This document shows, one piece after another, positions 35,245 to 44,995 of a stretch of DNA of 64,000 bases. Every line of letters begins with the position of its first letter. Position 1 is the first letter of the stretch. The notes below the pieces were generated by a model that was not told the DNA's origin, did no database searches, and saw only the letters and a program-made list of their open reading frames with translations. A program made the translations under genes and the position numbers. Source of the stretch: Marinobacter sp. DY40_1A1 (GTDB taxonomy: Bacteria > Pseudomonadota > Gammaproteobacteria > Pseudomonadales > Oleiphilaceae); the NCBI RefSeq assembly GCF_016597815.1, contig NZ_VCHA01000005.1, positions 372,001 to 436,000 on the forward strand, read 5' to 3'.

Positions 35245-36549
35245 ATGTCTTACCGCCTTTACGTGCGACCCTTAGCGCCCTTTGCGGACTCTGGAGAAAA
35301 TCCGGAAGAACGCCTCTTCAACTGGGTACTTTATGATGCCGGTGGTGATGCACAGGCACAGGGTAGCCGTGATTTTCGTAGTACCATTGAACAGACGTTG
35401 AGTCAGAACGGGCTTGACGATGTTTTGCTTGTGGGGCTCATTCCAGGTGATGAAGCCCTGTTTTGTTTGGCGGATATTCCTGCCAAGCAAAGCCGGTTTA
35501 TTAACCAGGCCCTGCCTTATGCGGTAGAAGAGCAGATAGCCCAGGATATAGACAGTGTGCATCTGGCGCTGGGCATGCACACACAAGAGGGGTACAGGGT
35601 CGCAGCGATTGATCGGGACAGAATGGCCCAATGGCTGGAACTTTTCAGGGGCTGGCCCCACACCAGGCTCGATGCCATATACCCCGATGCCGCATTGCTC
35701 CCGGTTACAGAAGAAGGATGGTCTATTTGCCTTGATGGAGAGTCGGCAATGATGGCCAGCTTCCGTGGGGAGTGGCTGAGCATGCAGTCGGCCAACCTTG
35801 GAATGTTTGCACAGACCCTGGCAATGCCACCTTCTGAAGACGTGGTTGCTGAAGTCCCCGTGGTCATCTATGGCACTGATACTGAATTTGACGAACAGCA
35901 GGCTGTGCTCGGTGAAATCATGGTGCCAGGGCGACTGTCCGTTCGCCGTGAATCGCTGGAACTGATGCCATTGGAGTTGCTTGCCCACGCTCACCATCAC
36001 CACTTGTGTCGCCCCATCAACCTGTGCCAGCGTGATTTCTCGGTAAAAGGCGGCAAAGCAAGTCCGTTGAAGCCCTGGAAGCCCCTGATTGCAGTCGCGG
36101 CAGTCTGGTTTGTTGTGCAGTTGGCTTTGGAAGCCGGAATGGGCTTTTACTACCAGAAACAAGCTGACCAAATGCGGCAGCAGGCCATGTCGGTATACAG
36201 GAGTGCATTTCCTCAGGACCGAAGAACCCACGCGGGTAATGTAAAGCGGGTAATTGAAGGCCAGTTACGCATGGCGGGCTCAGACGGCCCGGGTGCTGAC
36301 TTTGTCACTCTGATGAAGTACACCGGCCAGCAATACTCCAATGTTGCAGGCACAGGTACGGTGACGTTTAATTCCATTAACTACAGTCAGTCTCGAGGGG
36401 AATTGGTGGTTGATGTGCGGGCAGATAGCTACGATCGCTTGAGCACACTCAGAAATGGCCTTGCGAGTCAGGGACTGGATGCCAAAATAGGCTCAGTGGT
36501 GAACGAATCCAGTGGCGCCCGTGGCCGCCTCACAGTATCCGGAGGCTAA
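35245..36549 (+). CDS. gspL: Type II secretion platform protein GspL
   Basis: The 434-residue protein has an actin-like cytoplasmic domain (residues 1 to about 260; QSRFINQALPYAVEEQIAQD is characteristic), one membrane segment (PLIAVAAVWFVVQLALEAG), and a small periplasmic ferredoxin-like domain. GspL recruits GspE to the membrane and pairs with GspM. An aaggat ribosome site precedes ATG 35245, two bases after the gspK stop. Confidence 0.92.
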   Translation: MSYRLYVRPLAPFADSGENPEERLFNWVLYDAGGDAQAQGSRDFRSTIEQTLSQNGLDDVLLVGLIPGDEALFCLADIPAKQSRFINQALPYAVEEQIAQDIDSVHLALGMHTQEGYRVAAIDRDRMAQWLELFRGWPHTRLDAIYPDAALLPVTEEGWSICLDGESAMMASFRGEWLSMQSANLGMFAQTLAMPPSEDVVAEVPVVIYGTDTEFDEQQAVLGEIMVPGRLSVRRESLELMPLELLAHAHHHHLCRPINLCQRDFSVKGGKASPLKPWKPLIAVAAVWFVVQLALEAGMGFYYQKQADQMRQQAMSVYRSAFPQDRRTHAGNVKRVIEGQLRMAGSDGPGADFVTLMKYTGQQYSNVAGTGTVTFNSINYSQSRGELVVDVRADSYDRLSTLRNGLASQGLDAKIGSVVNESSGARGRLTVSGG

Positions 36550-36553
36550 GGCC

Positions 36554-37084
36554 ATGCTAACGAAACTGAAAGAACAGCCCGCCGTCGGAAAACTGATTGC
36601 ACAGTACGATCAACTTCCCAAGCGTGATCAGCAGGCGCTTGTGGTTCTGGCGATTGCTGTGTTTCTCGGGATTCTGTATTTCGCAATTTGGAGTCCGGTT
36701 ACCAGCTTTCACGATAAAGCGGCTGCCAGTAAAGAGAATGCTTCCGAATTGGTCGCCTGGATTCAAGCCAATGAGCCAGTTATCCGACGCTTGGGCAGCA
36801 GTGGCAGTAAACCGGCAGCAACCTCCGGAGATGTACCGGCCGATGGCCGCGCACTGATGGGCTTGGTAACCCGCTCGGCTAGGGATTCCGGCCTTACGCT
36901 GCAGCGCTTTGAACCTAGCGGTGACAGCGCCATTCGGGTTTGGTTGGAAGCCGCTCCTTACTCAGACGTTGCGGCATGGCTAGAAATGCTCAATGGCAAA
37001 CACGGGGTTGTGATAGACCAGGCTGCGCTGGATCGTGGTAACGAGCCAGGCAAGGTGTCTGTTCGCCTGACATTGGCAATCTGA
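36554..37084 (+). CDS. gspM: Type II secretion platform protein GspM
   Basis: ATG 36554, just after gspL, gives 176 residues: a short cytoplasmic helix with LPKRDQQALVVLAIAVFLGILYFAIW (conserved GspM boundary and membrane segment) and a small periplasmic domain. GspM binds GspL and stabilises the platform. It is the last gsp gene here; no gspN or gspS follows, and the next gene is a GNAT acetyltransferase. Confidence 0.9.
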   Translation: MLTKLKEQPAVGKLIAQYDQLPKRDQQALVVLAIAVFLGILYFAIWSPVTSFHDKAAASKENASELVAWIQANEPVIRRLGSSGSKPAATSGDVPADGRALMGLVTRSARDSGLTLQRFEPSGDSAIRVWLEAAPYSDVAAWLEMLNGKHGVVIDQAALDRGNEPGKVSVRLTLAI

Positions 37085-37139
37085 TTCTGAATAACTTGGT
37101 TCCGGAGTGGTCTCGCCGGACAGGGGCAGGAGCAAAAAT

Positions 37140-37802
37140 ATGAGTGGCGATAACAAAAAAGAGTCGGATCCGGTTATTGTTCGGTTAGACATCAGTGCTT
37201 TGAATGAAGCCAGATCGATTCTGTATGATGCCTACCGGGATGAGCCAACGTTCCAATACCTGTTTAATCATCGTAAACCCGGTTATAAGCAGCGCGTTCG
37301 GGCAACCGTTCGTGAGCTTGTTGATTTGTACTTTGATCTGAATCAGGAATCGGTCGGCGTGATGGTTAATGATACCTTGGTCGCTGTGGCGTTTATCGGC
37401 GATCCGGATCTGAGGTTGAATCTGGCGAACCAGTTTAGCTGGCGAATTCGCATGGTTCTGACTGCAGGTTTTGCCTCTACTCGCAGATACCTGCACTATC
37501 ACGAAAGGATACGTGCAATGTTACCTCAGCCACTGGCTCATCAGTTGCCATTGATGGGGGTTAACCCCAAGTACCAGAATCGTGGGTACGGGCGGCTCTT
37601 GCTACAAGCCGTTCAACGTTTGTGCGCAGAAAATCCTCGTGGAACAGGCTTGGTCCTCGATACGGGAAACAGTCGTTATCTGCCGTTTTATGAATCTGAA
37701 GGCTTCCGCAGCCTGGGAAAACTCCGTGTTGGAGGTTTTGAGGATCACATACTGTTCCGCGAGATCCATCCGGAAGCCAAGGTTGCCGCTAACCAAAATT
37801 AA
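37140..37802 (+). CDS. GNAT-family N-acetyltransferase
   Basis: ATG 37140 has aggag seven bases upstream and gives 220 residues. The acetyl-CoA site is MGVNPKYQNRGYGRLLLQAV (the Q/R-x-x-G-x-G/A loop), followed by LDTGNSRYLPFYESEGFRSLG, which is the usual GNAT C-terminal motif where N-x-x-x-LPFYE contacts substrate. Substrate is unknown; this subgroup is often annotated only as acetyltransferase. It follows gspM by 55 bases and precedes gor by 26, so it may share the same transcript, but a functional link is not evident. Confidence 0.85.
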   Translation: MSGDNKKESDPVIVRLDISALNEARSILYDAYRDEPTFQYLFNHRKPGYKQRVRATVRELVDLYFDLNQESVGVMVNDTLVAVAFIGDPDLRLNLANQFSWRIRMVLTAGFASTRRYLHYHERIRAMLPQPLAHQLPLMGVNPKYQNRGYGRLLLQAVQRLCAENPRGTGLVLDTGNSRYLPFYESEGFRSLGKLRVGGFEDHILFREIHPEAKVAANQN

Positions 37803-37828
37803 CGCCGTAATATGCAACAGGAGACAAC

Positions 37829-39190
37829 GTGTCTGACAGCCTGGATTATGATCTGATTGTGATTGGTGCCGGTTCCGGCGGAGTGCGCCTTGCGCGTATG
37901 TCTGCCGGGCGTGGAGCGCGAGTAGCTGTAGTTGAGTCCCGTTATCTTGGCGGCACCTGCGTTAACGTTGGTTGCGTGCCTAAAAAGCTGTTTGTATATG
38001 GGGCTCATGTTCGCGACGACCTTGAGGATGCAGCAGGTTATGGCTGGGATATCCCGATGGACGGCGTCAGCTTTGACTGGCCAACACTTGTCGCCAACAA
38101 AAATGCTGAAATTGAAAGACTCAACGGAATTTATGGCCGCCTGCTTGAGAATGCTGGCGTTACCATCATTGAAGGCACCGCATCTATCAAGGATCCGAAT
38201 ACGGTTGTCGTAGGTGATAAGGAATACTCAACCAAGCACATAACTGTTGCAACGGGCAGCTGGCCAGTTGTTCCTGATATTCCAGGTAAGGACAGCATTC
38301 TTACATCGAATGAAATGTTCTATTTGCCGCAACTGCCCAAACAGGCTGTTGTTTGGGGCGGTGGCTACATTGCAGTTGAGTTCGCCGGTATTCTTGCAGG
38401 CCTTGGTGTGGAGACAACGCTCCTTTATCGGGGCGATCTGTTCCTTCGTGGGTTTGACAACGATGTGCGCAAATTTACTGAACAGGAAATGCGCAAGAAG
38501 GGCATTCGGCTCGAGTTTGGCGTAACAATTGAATCTGTTGAGCCTGAAAACTCCCACTACCGAGTCAAACTCAGTAATGGCGAGGTCATGGAGACTGGTC
38601 TTGTGATGGCGGCAACGGGCAGAAGGGCGCTGGTTGATGGCTTGGGCCTTACTGAGTTGGGCGTCGAACTTAATGCCTCTGGGCATGTGGTTGTAGACGA
38701 TTACTTCCAAACCTCTGTGCCTTCAATAACCGCTCTGGGCGATGTGATTGGTACGCCACAGTTAACGCCGGTAGCGCTTGCACAGGCTATGGTTCTGTCC
38801 CGCAGAATGTTCGGAGACGGAAAGGGCGAGATGGATTACACCGCAATCCCGACTGCGGTTTTCTGCCAGCCAAATATCGGCACAGTGGGTCTGACAGAGG
38901 AAGAGGCGCGCGAAGCAGGGCATACCTTGAGAATCTACCGCTCAGAGTTCCGCCCCATGAAATACACACTCAGTGGCCGTGAAGAGCGCTGCCTGATGAA
39001 ACTGGTTGTTGATGACGCAACAGATCGGGTTCTGGGGGCACACATGGTGGGGGCAGATGCAGGTGAAATCACTCAGGGGCTTGCCGTAGCCATCAAGGCT
39101 GGCGCAACCAAAGCCCAGTTTGATTCAACAATTGGCATTCACCCAACCTCCGCAGAAGAATTCGTCACCATGCGGGAGCCAGTCGCCTGA
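37829..39190 (+). CDS. gor: Glutathione reductase
   Basis: The 453-residue protein starts at GTG 37829 behind aggaga. The redox site is [13 protein letters not shown] (Cys44 and Cys49), with the FAD fold before it, an NADPH fold around [17 protein letters not shown], and the C-terminal [12 protein letters not shown] containing the active-site His-Pro of the dimer interface. It reduces glutathione disulfide with NADPH in the cytoplasm. Trypanothione-like or other disulfide reductases share the layout, but the size and motifs fit Gor. Confidence 0.92.
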   Translation: MSDSLDYDLIVIGAGSGGVRLARMSAGRGARVAVVESRYLGGTCVNVGCVPKKLFVYGAHVRDDLEDAAGYGWDIPMDGVSFDWPTLVANKNAEIERLNGIYGRLLENAGVTIIEGTASIKDPNTVVVGDKEYSTKHITVATGSWPVVPDIPGKDSILTSNEMFYLPQLPKQAVVWGGGYIAVEFAGILAGLGVETTLLYRGDLFLRGFDNDVRKFTEQEMRKKGIRLEFGVTIESVEPENSHYRVKLSNGEVMETGLVMAATGRRALVDGLGLTELGVELNASGHVVVDDYFQTSVPSITALGDVIGTPQLTPVALAQAMVLSRRMFGDGKGEMDYTAIPTAVFCQPNIGTVGLTEEEAREAGHTLRIYRSEFRPMKYTLSGREERCLMKLVVDDATDRVLGAHMVGADAGEITQGLAVAIKAGATKAQFDSTIGIHPTSAEEFVTMREPVA

Positions 39191-39244
39191 TAGATACCAT
39201 GGGCCCAGGGACGGGCTTATATACCGATTGTTTTTTCGGGCTGC

Positions 39245-41188
39245 TCACAGCAGTGTTACCCAGCGCCCCAGCACTTCCCGAAGATTTTCCTTCCGTACAG
39301 GTTTGGACAGGTAGTCGTCCATGCCACTTTCATGGCAGTTTTGTTTCGTGCCGGGCAGAACATCTGCGGTTAGTGCAATTACTGGCGTTCTGCCAACACC
39401 GTTAGCAGTCTCCCATTCCCGGATATAGCGTGTCGTTTCATAGCCATCCATGACTGGCATCTGGCAGTCCATGAGGATGACATCAAAGCCTTGGTGGCTG
39501 GCATGAACTTTTTCCAATGCTTCCTGCCCGTTGGTGACGGCTTCCGTATCAAATCCAAGACGATTTAACAGTGCTACCGCCACCCGCTGGTTTACCGGGT
39601 TATCCTCAACGACCAAGGCACGCCTGGAAAGAGGTGTCTCCACATGTAATACAGATTCAGGTTCAATTGATAAGGTTGCTGTAGAGGCGACTTCAAGAGG
39701 TAACTCAAATCGAAATGACGAGCCTTCCCCATGATGTGATTCCACCTGGATATGACCACCGAGTAGCTCCACCAGCCTTTGAACAAGAGACAGCCCAATA
39801 CCGGCGCCACCGAAACTTCGGGCATCTCCACCCTCGAGTTGTTGGAAAGTACTGAACATGTCTGTAACGCGGCCGTTGGGAATACCGCTTCCCGAATCGC
39901 TAACGGAACAGTTGATAATGATGCAGCCGTCCTCAACTCCAAAGCACCCTAGCTGTACGTTAACAAAACCGTCGGTGGTGAATTTGATTGCGTTATCAAG
40001 CAGGCACGCGAGAATCTGACGAATCCGGGGTGCATCCCCTTTTACCATAGGTGTTTCGGGCCAGTCCCCGTAAAAGTTAAGGGTTAATGCTAATCCCTGT
40101 TCTTCTGCCAAGTGGCGATACGATGCAACGCAATTTGTAACAAGCGTGTGCAGATTGAACGGCTGATGGTCTACCACGATACCGCCGCTATCCATATGGG
40201 AGTAATCAAGAATGTCGCTGATAACTGTTAAGAGGTCTTCCGTTGACTGCCTTGCGGTCTTCAAAAAATCACGCTGCCTCGGGCTCAGGGTTTCTTCCTG
40301 AACAAGATCTATCATGCCCAGGACTCCATTTAACGGAGTGCGAAGTTCATGGCTCATTGTTGCCAAAAACTCGGATTTTGCCTGGCTTGCGGTTTCCGCT
40401 TTTTCACGGGCCCGCTCAGATATCGCCAGTGTCTGATCTCTCGAAGCTTTCAATGATTCAAGATGCTCGGCCAGTTGGTTTAACTGCTGTTCAATCGCAA
40501 CCAACTCCCGGGAATTTTTACGTCTGTTCACTTTGCTCAAGCGATAATCGCCCTCGATAAGGCGATTGATGCGTCCCGACACCTCAGTAATCGGGGAGAG
40601 AATCGTATTCAACGTATGCTTTATGATCAGAATGCTGAATAGCAATAAAGACAAGCCTACCGTTAGCGACGACCAGAGGATATCGTTTCGTCGTTCTATC
40701 AGGGCGTTGCTACTCACACCAACCATAACTGTGCCGACCCGCAGCGCTCCGGAACTGAGGCCAAACTCGGGCTCAAACCACAGCGTTGGGCGATCGGTTT
40801 CAAATTCCAGAGGGTTCTGCAGTATTTCTGCCTGATATATCTGAAATTCGCTCGACTTATCCCCGGGTTCGCTGTCAAGGGAGTTGACGTAACCGATCTG
40901 TTCGCCGGTCACGTCCACCACGCGAATCCAGTCTGCCCTGCTGTGCCGGATCGACTGGGAAAGTATTTCCTGCAGCGCCTGAGTGTTGCCGGATACAACG
41001 GCGTATTCCAGAGAAGGGGCCAAGGTATCAGCCAGGAGCTGATTGCTGTCCGAGAGATCGCGCCTGGCGTCATCCAGACGGGCGGAAGTAAAAAAGCCCA
41101 TGAAGGTAATGAACATCACGACGGAAGGGAGCGCACCTAGTAGTAGGAGCTTGCGAGCCAAAGGCGTGTTGATGGGCTGCTTACTCAT
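39245..41188 (-). CDS. Hybrid sensor histidine kinase/response regulator
   Basis: ATG 41188 has ggagg eight bases upstream and gives 647 residues. The layout is membrane segment, periplasmic sensor domain (about residues 36-170), second membrane segment, HAMP linker, coiled coil, HisKA with His280 ([20 protein letters not shown]), HATPase ([29 protein letters not shown]), and a receiver ([30 protein letters not shown]). No HPt domain follows. It is the last gene after a TonB receptor and a periplasmic binding-protein-like gene, whose stop it overlaps by eight bases, so it probably senses the same compound. Output regulator not seen nearby. Confidence 0.9.
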   Translation of the reverse strand: MSKQPINTPLARKLLLLGALPSVVMFITFMGFFTSARLDDARRDLSDSNQLLADTLAPSLEYAVVSGNTQALQEILSQSIRHSRADWIRVVDVTGEQIGYVNSLDSEPGDKSSEFQIYQAEILQNPLEFETDRPTLWFEPEFGLSSGALRVGTVMVGVSSNALIERRNDILWSSLTVGLSLLLFSILIIKHTLNTILSPITEVSGRINRLIEGDYRLSKVNRRKNSRELVAIEQQLNQLAEHLESLKASRDQTLAISERAREKAETASQAKSEFLATMSHELRTPLNGVLGMIDLVQEETLSPRQRDFLKTARQSTEDLLTVISDILDYSHMDSGGIVVDHQPFNLHTLVTNCVASYRHLAEEQGLALTLNFYGDWPETPMVKGDAPRIRQILACLLDNAIKFTTDGFVNVQLGCFGVEDGCIIINCSVSDSGSGIPNGRVTDMFSTFQQLEGGDARSFGGAGIGLSLVQRLVELLGGHIQVESHHGEGSSFRFELPLEVASTATLSIEPESVLHVETPLSRRALVVEDNPVNQRVAVALLNRLGFDTEAVTNGQEALEKVHASHQGFDVILMDCQMPVMDGYETTRYIREWETANGVGRTPVIALTADVLPGTKQNCHESGMDDYLSKPVRKENLREVLGRWVTLL

Positions 41189-42161
41189 CACCTTGTCCTC
41201 CATGGCTGTCTAAGCGTAGTTCTACGTTTTGGATGATCTGCTCTTGTGTAGCCAGTGGAATGTTCAGTGAGCGAGCAACCTGTTCGTTGATATCAACCCG
41301 AAATTGGGGAGGATAACCCGGGTCTGGAAACCTTCCGGTTTCGAAGAATGTCTGTAGATGCCCCCCTGCCATCTCTACCATGGCGGGGAAGGATGCGTAG
41401 CCAGAGGCAAGGGAACCCGCTTTGACATAAGCTTGGCTCGGACCTATCACAATTCTGTTTCGGCGATAGGCTGTAAGCAGAACGTGCTTCATGGTTCTGG
41501 GGTTATAGATTGTGCGGTCTGGCGCAGCCAGCAAAAAATCGCCATAGCTTAGCGCTCTGTTAAGTGTAGAGATGAGCTGTTTGTCATCATCCACTACGAA
41601 AAGTTGTGCCTCGAGGTTGTAAGCTGGAAGTTCATCAATGAGCGTATCGTATAGCTCTGCCGTACCAGCAGTCGCAATCAATGCGATACGCGTAGCTTGA
41701 GGGAGAATAGCTTTGCCAATAAGTGCTTGCCTGAGTAACGGAGCACCGTGGTAGATACCGGAAATCTGCCCTGATGAGCGGCGAGCGAACCCGCCCAGGA
41801 AATCTGGCTCTACGAGCAGAGCTAACACAGGGGCTTGACGGTTCACTTGTCGTATTCGTGAAAATGCACCAGGCCCCAAGGTGACAATTGGGCCGTCGTC
41901 AGTCTGCGCCGCTTGTTCGTCCGTAACAGGCACCAGTTGGTGCTGTCCGCCGAGTGTTTGTTCAAGGAGGCCTTGGATATGACTATCCAGAGCCAGGTTT
42001 CCAGAGCTGGCCAGATACACGGGTGAAGGGTCTTGGGCGAGGGCAGTAGGGGTGGCGGAGAAAATGGTGGCTGCTATCAGGGTGCAAAGCAACGCAGTTG
42101 CAGTCAGGGACTTAGCTGCCTGCATTGCTGCGCGTCTTATGACTTGCCCCTTTTGTTTCAT
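41181..42161 (-). CDS. Periplasmic ABC substrate-binding-like protein (ABC_sub_bind family)
   Basis: The 326-residue product has a long signal peptide (cleavage near ALA, about residue 42) and then a bilobed periplasmic-binding fold of the COG2984-like type: ILPQATRIALIATAGTAELYDTLIDEL, LNRALSYGDFLLAAPDRTIYNPRTMKHVLL and QAYVKAGSLASGYASFPAMVEMAG. There is no ABC permease or ATPase near it. It lies between a TonB-dependent receptor gene (35 bases upstream) and a hybrid kinase gene (overlapping), so it may present a ligand to the kinase rather than to a transporter. Confidence 0.8.
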   Translation of the reverse strand: MKQKGQVIRRAAMQAAKSLTATALLCTLIAATIFSATPTALAQDPSPVYLASSGNLALDSHIQGLLEQTLGGQHQLVPVTDEQAAQTDDGPIVTLGPGAFSRIRQVNRQAPVLALLVEPDFLGGFARRSSGQISGIYHGAPLLRQALIGKAILPQATRIALIATAGTAELYDTLIDELPAYNLEAQLFVVDDDKQLISTLNRALSYGDFLLAAPDRTIYNPRTMKHVLLTAYRRNRIVIGPSQAYVKAGSLASGYASFPAMVEMAGGHLQTFFETGRFPDPGYPPQFRVDINEQVARSLNIPLATQEQIIQNVELRLDSHGGQGDE

Positions 42162-42196
42162 ACCATCCCAGGCCAGAAATCGTCCCTGATTAACGA

Positions 42197-44401
42197 TCAG
42201 AAACGTATACCCGCTTCAACGAAGAGTTGATTGGGATCCGCAATATTGTTGGCGCTGCTCATATCCGGTTCTTCGTTTATGTAGTGTTGCATGGTGAGCG
42301 CAAGTTCCGCTGAGTAGCGCGGTTGAAAAAACCGCTTTGCCAATCGGAAATCGATGCGCTCAAACCGGGAGCTCCGAAACTTGTCCGCCCAGTAGTATGC
42401 GGAAGAGCCCCTGATGCCAAATGGCAGATCCTGAATAAGTGCCAGGCTGCCTGAGTGTCTGGCCGACATGCGGCCAAGCAAGTCAACATTGTATTCCTGG
42501 CGAGCTGGGTCGGGGTTGCCATTTTCATCACGAATGACCGGGCCTGTATACCAGCCATCCTGCTCAAGATAGCCATAACTTGCCCTGAATGTTGTTCCTG
42601 GGAACTCAAGTGACGCCTCAATTTCAACGCCCTCCTGATCCAGTGCCACGTTGTTATCAATGGTCCAATCCTTAAACTGGATAACGCCGCTAATCATATC
42701 CCGGAGTTCGTCCTTGAATAAGCGAACCTCCAGGGACAGTTGACCTGTCTCCATAGGAAACTGCCCGAAGTAGCTGATTTCTCTCGATACTATCGTCTCT
42801 TCTTTGAGCGTTTCCCCGAGTGTTACGTAGGAGTAGTGCTTCCATACATCAGTACTATTTACCCGGTACCCCTCGTATCCCGCATACTTTGCGGGCTCAA
42901 CATTTCTAAGTGTATATCCATAATCCGGGTTTTGCTCAAACCCGTCGGGCGTGCGAACTGCTTTTGAGAAAACGAACCTGAGTGCGTGGTTATTGCCAAG
43001 GATGAAGTTCGCCGCAACCCGGGGTGAAAAATAACCTTCATCCGTTGTCGTTGTGCGCTCCCAGTTACCGCCACCATTCAAAGTGAGCCAGGTGGTCGGT
43101 GAGTATTCAAGATTACCAAACACCCTGGATTGGTGGTTGTTACCCCGGCCATTAAAGTAGGTTTCAGAACGATAGGTGTCTTCCCGGAAGCCAATGCCAG
43201 TTACCAGCTTAAGATCGTCACTAAATAAAAGCGTGTCTTGTAGTTCCAGTTCAAACCGGGAGTCTTCTGAATCTGCGTTAACTTCCGCCGTTAACGGGAT
43301 GCCTCCGGGGCTTCCGGGGAAACACAGGCCTTTGTTGGCCTTTAAAAAAAGGAGGTCACCATTGGCAAGGCAGTCCACGGCTGTTTCCGGTAGTTCAATG
43401 GGCCACTGCTGTCTGCGGTCATAGTTCTCGAAGCTCGCCAGAATATGAAAGAAGTGATTGTTTGAGGGTGTAAAGTTAAGCTGCGTCTGGAGGTAATAGT
43501 CCCGCAGATCAATATCTGGATGACCGACAGCTTCCAGTTCTCCGCTTCTGTCCTTGTCTTGCTCGTTTACGCCATCTACGACACCCAGTCGAATATCAGC
43601 GTTAAACCCGGAGTTTACCTTCAGGCGGGAAGAATAATTAAACGAGTTGATATTATGTCCGTCATGAAATGGCTCCGGATCAGGGCCTCCGCTTTGGTAA
43701 TCAAAGCCATCAAATTTTCGCTTCTCAAAGGCAAGCCGCCAGTCGTAACTATCATTGGCATCACCAACCGAGGCAAAGGTGCGAACGTAGTTTCTGGAGC
43801 CCCGAATGGCTCGTATCTCGACACCAGAGGTGTCGGCGGGGTTTCTGGTGATAATGTTGATGGTGCCTAAAAAGGCGTTAATTCCATATGCTGCTGAGTT
43901 AGGCCCCCGGCTTACCTCTATTCGCTCGATGAGTTCCAGCGGCACCGGCATGGTTTGCCAGTCCATGTCAGACAGTGTTGCGCGATGCGCTGTCCGACCA
44001 TCAACCAGGACCTGCATGCGCCGCTGTTCGTAATGAACCGTGCCGTGATATGTGGTGACAGGGGAGTTGCTGCCAACCTCAGCCACAACCATGCCGGGAA
44101 CCAGCCGAAATACCTCAACAAGGTTCATAATGCCAAGATCACGGATCATTTCGCCTTCAATGACCGTCGTGGTGCCTGGAACCCGAGTTTTGGGTTGTCT
44201 GAGCCGGGTGGTTGTTAAAACTTCTGGAATCTCGTCGTTAAACCCGTAGAAGCCAGCCAATTGAGCATCACCATCCGGGGATTGGGCGGCAGTATCCATT
44301 GACACCAATGAAACGGCAGTCGCCAAAACCATTACCGTCACGTTTGTGCGGTAAAAAGCGGTGGGCCGAAAGGCGGTTTTGTCGAAATTCGTAACGGACA
44401 T
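42197..44401 (-). CDS. TonB-dependent outer-membrane receptor
   Basis: The 734-residue protein has an extended N-terminus with a hydrophobic signal (VMVLATAVSLVSMDTAAQS), a plug domain (TTRLRQPKTRVPGTTTVIEG through ISRGPNSAAYGINAFLGTINIITRNP) and a 22-strand barrel ending in VEAGIRF. A classical TonB box is not obvious. The ligand is unknown: the loops give no siderophore or cobalamin signature. It heads a three-gene operon with a periplasmic binding protein and a hybrid histidine kinase, suggesting regulated uptake of, or response to, a scarce compound. Confidence 0.88.
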   Translation of the reverse strand: MSVTNFDKTAFRPTAFYRTNVTVMVLATAVSLVSMDTAAQSPDGDAQLAGFYGFNDEIPEVLTTTRLRQPKTRVPGTTTVIEGEMIRDLGIMNLVEVFRLVPGMVVAEVGSNSPVTTYHGTVHYEQRRMQVLVDGRTAHRATLSDMDWQTMPVPLELIERIEVSRGPNSAAYGINAFLGTINIITRNPADTSGVEIRAIRGSRNYVRTFASVGDANDSYDWRLAFEKRKFDGFDYQSGGPDPEPFHDGHNINSFNYSSRLKVNSGFNADIRLGVVDGVNEQDKDRSGELEAVGHPDIDLRDYYLQTQLNFTPSNNHFFHILASFENYDRRQQWPIELPETAVDCLANGDLLFLKANKGLCFPGSPGGIPLTAEVNADSEDSRFELELQDTLLFSDDLKLVTGIGFREDTYRSETYFNGRGNNHQSRVFGNLEYSPTTWLTLNGGGNWERTTTTDEGYFSPRVAANFILGNNHALRFVFSKAVRTPDGFEQNPDYGYTLRNVEPAKYAGYEGYRVNSTDVWKHYSYVTLGETLKEETIVSREISYFGQFPMETGQLSLEVRLFKDELRDMISGVIQFKDWTIDNNVALDQEGVEIEASLEFPGTTFRASYGYLEQDGWYTGPVIRDENGNPDPARQEYNVDLLGRMSARHSGSLALIQDLPFGIRGSSAYYWADKFRSSRFERIDFRLAKRFFQPRYSAELALTMQHYINEEPDMSSANNIADPNQLFVEAGIRF

Positions 44402-44523
44402 GGGTGTCGTTCTATAATCTGCCGAGTAGAAGGTAAAACGTCGTTTTTTGTATGTTTTAGCTATCGTATTTGACTACACGATGATTGTCTCTCAAAAACG
44501 TAATGAATCGATAGGTTTGGAAT

Positions 44524-44982
44524 ATGCCTGATAAGAATTTAAGCCTGGTTGATCGTGATCTTGATGCCTCGGAAGGGCAGGTCGTCCGTGAGGTTATGAT
44601 CCAGATCAAGGCGCTTTTGAATGATCCGGCTAGAAGCCGGGATGCAGGCATATGGAAGGCTATTCTTCGTGAGCCACCTGCTGATCAGGCGCTGTTGCGG
44701 CGGGAGCTTGGCCGACAACTGGAGCCGCAGCTTCGGCCTATGGCCGAAAACGGCAGTCTTCCTCCCCCGGTTGTTATCTTTTTGGCGGAGTGGTTTGAAT
44801 GGCAAAGTCTTCAGGAAATAGCAATCCAGGATGAGGAGCGCCGATACCCTGACCCGGAGCCGGGCCAGGAGCATATGGATGAAGACGCACCGCAAATGGT
44901 TAACTTCTGGCCGGCCGTTATAGGTTGGATCATCGGGCTTGTAGTGCTTGCCACAATATTTGGAGGTATGGGTGGCGGCTGA
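44524..44982 (+). CDS. Small membrane-anchored protein of unknown function
   Basis: The 152-residue product is charged and helical for about 125 residues (VVREVMIQIKALLNDPARSRDAGIWKAILR; Pro-rich middle) and ends in one membrane segment (VIGWIIGLVVLATIFGG), so it is probably a tail-anchored inner-membrane protein. I do not recognise the family. It lies alone between the divergent TonB receptor and the convergent BASS transporter. Its stop is inside a hairpin that may terminate both converging genes. Confidence 0.65.
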   Translation: MPDKNLSLVDRDLDASEGQVVREVMIQIKALLNDPARSRDAGIWKAILREPPADQALLRRELGRQLEPQLRPMAENGSLPPPVVIFLAEWFEWQSLQEIAIQDEERRYPDPEPGQEHMDEDAPQMVNFWPAVIGWIIGLVVLATIFGGMGGG

Positions 44983-44995
44983 AGAGGCAGCCGCC
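44974..44995. terminator. Weak hairpin between convergent genes
   Basis: GGCGGCTG (44974-44981) pairs with CAGCCGCC (44988-44995) around a six-base loop, overlapping both stop codons. No T-run follows, so termination would be weak. Confidence 0.45.

Noticed and set aside
35272..36231. 319-codon minus-strand frame opposite gspL
   Set aside because: Antisense shadow of a well-supported secretion gene.
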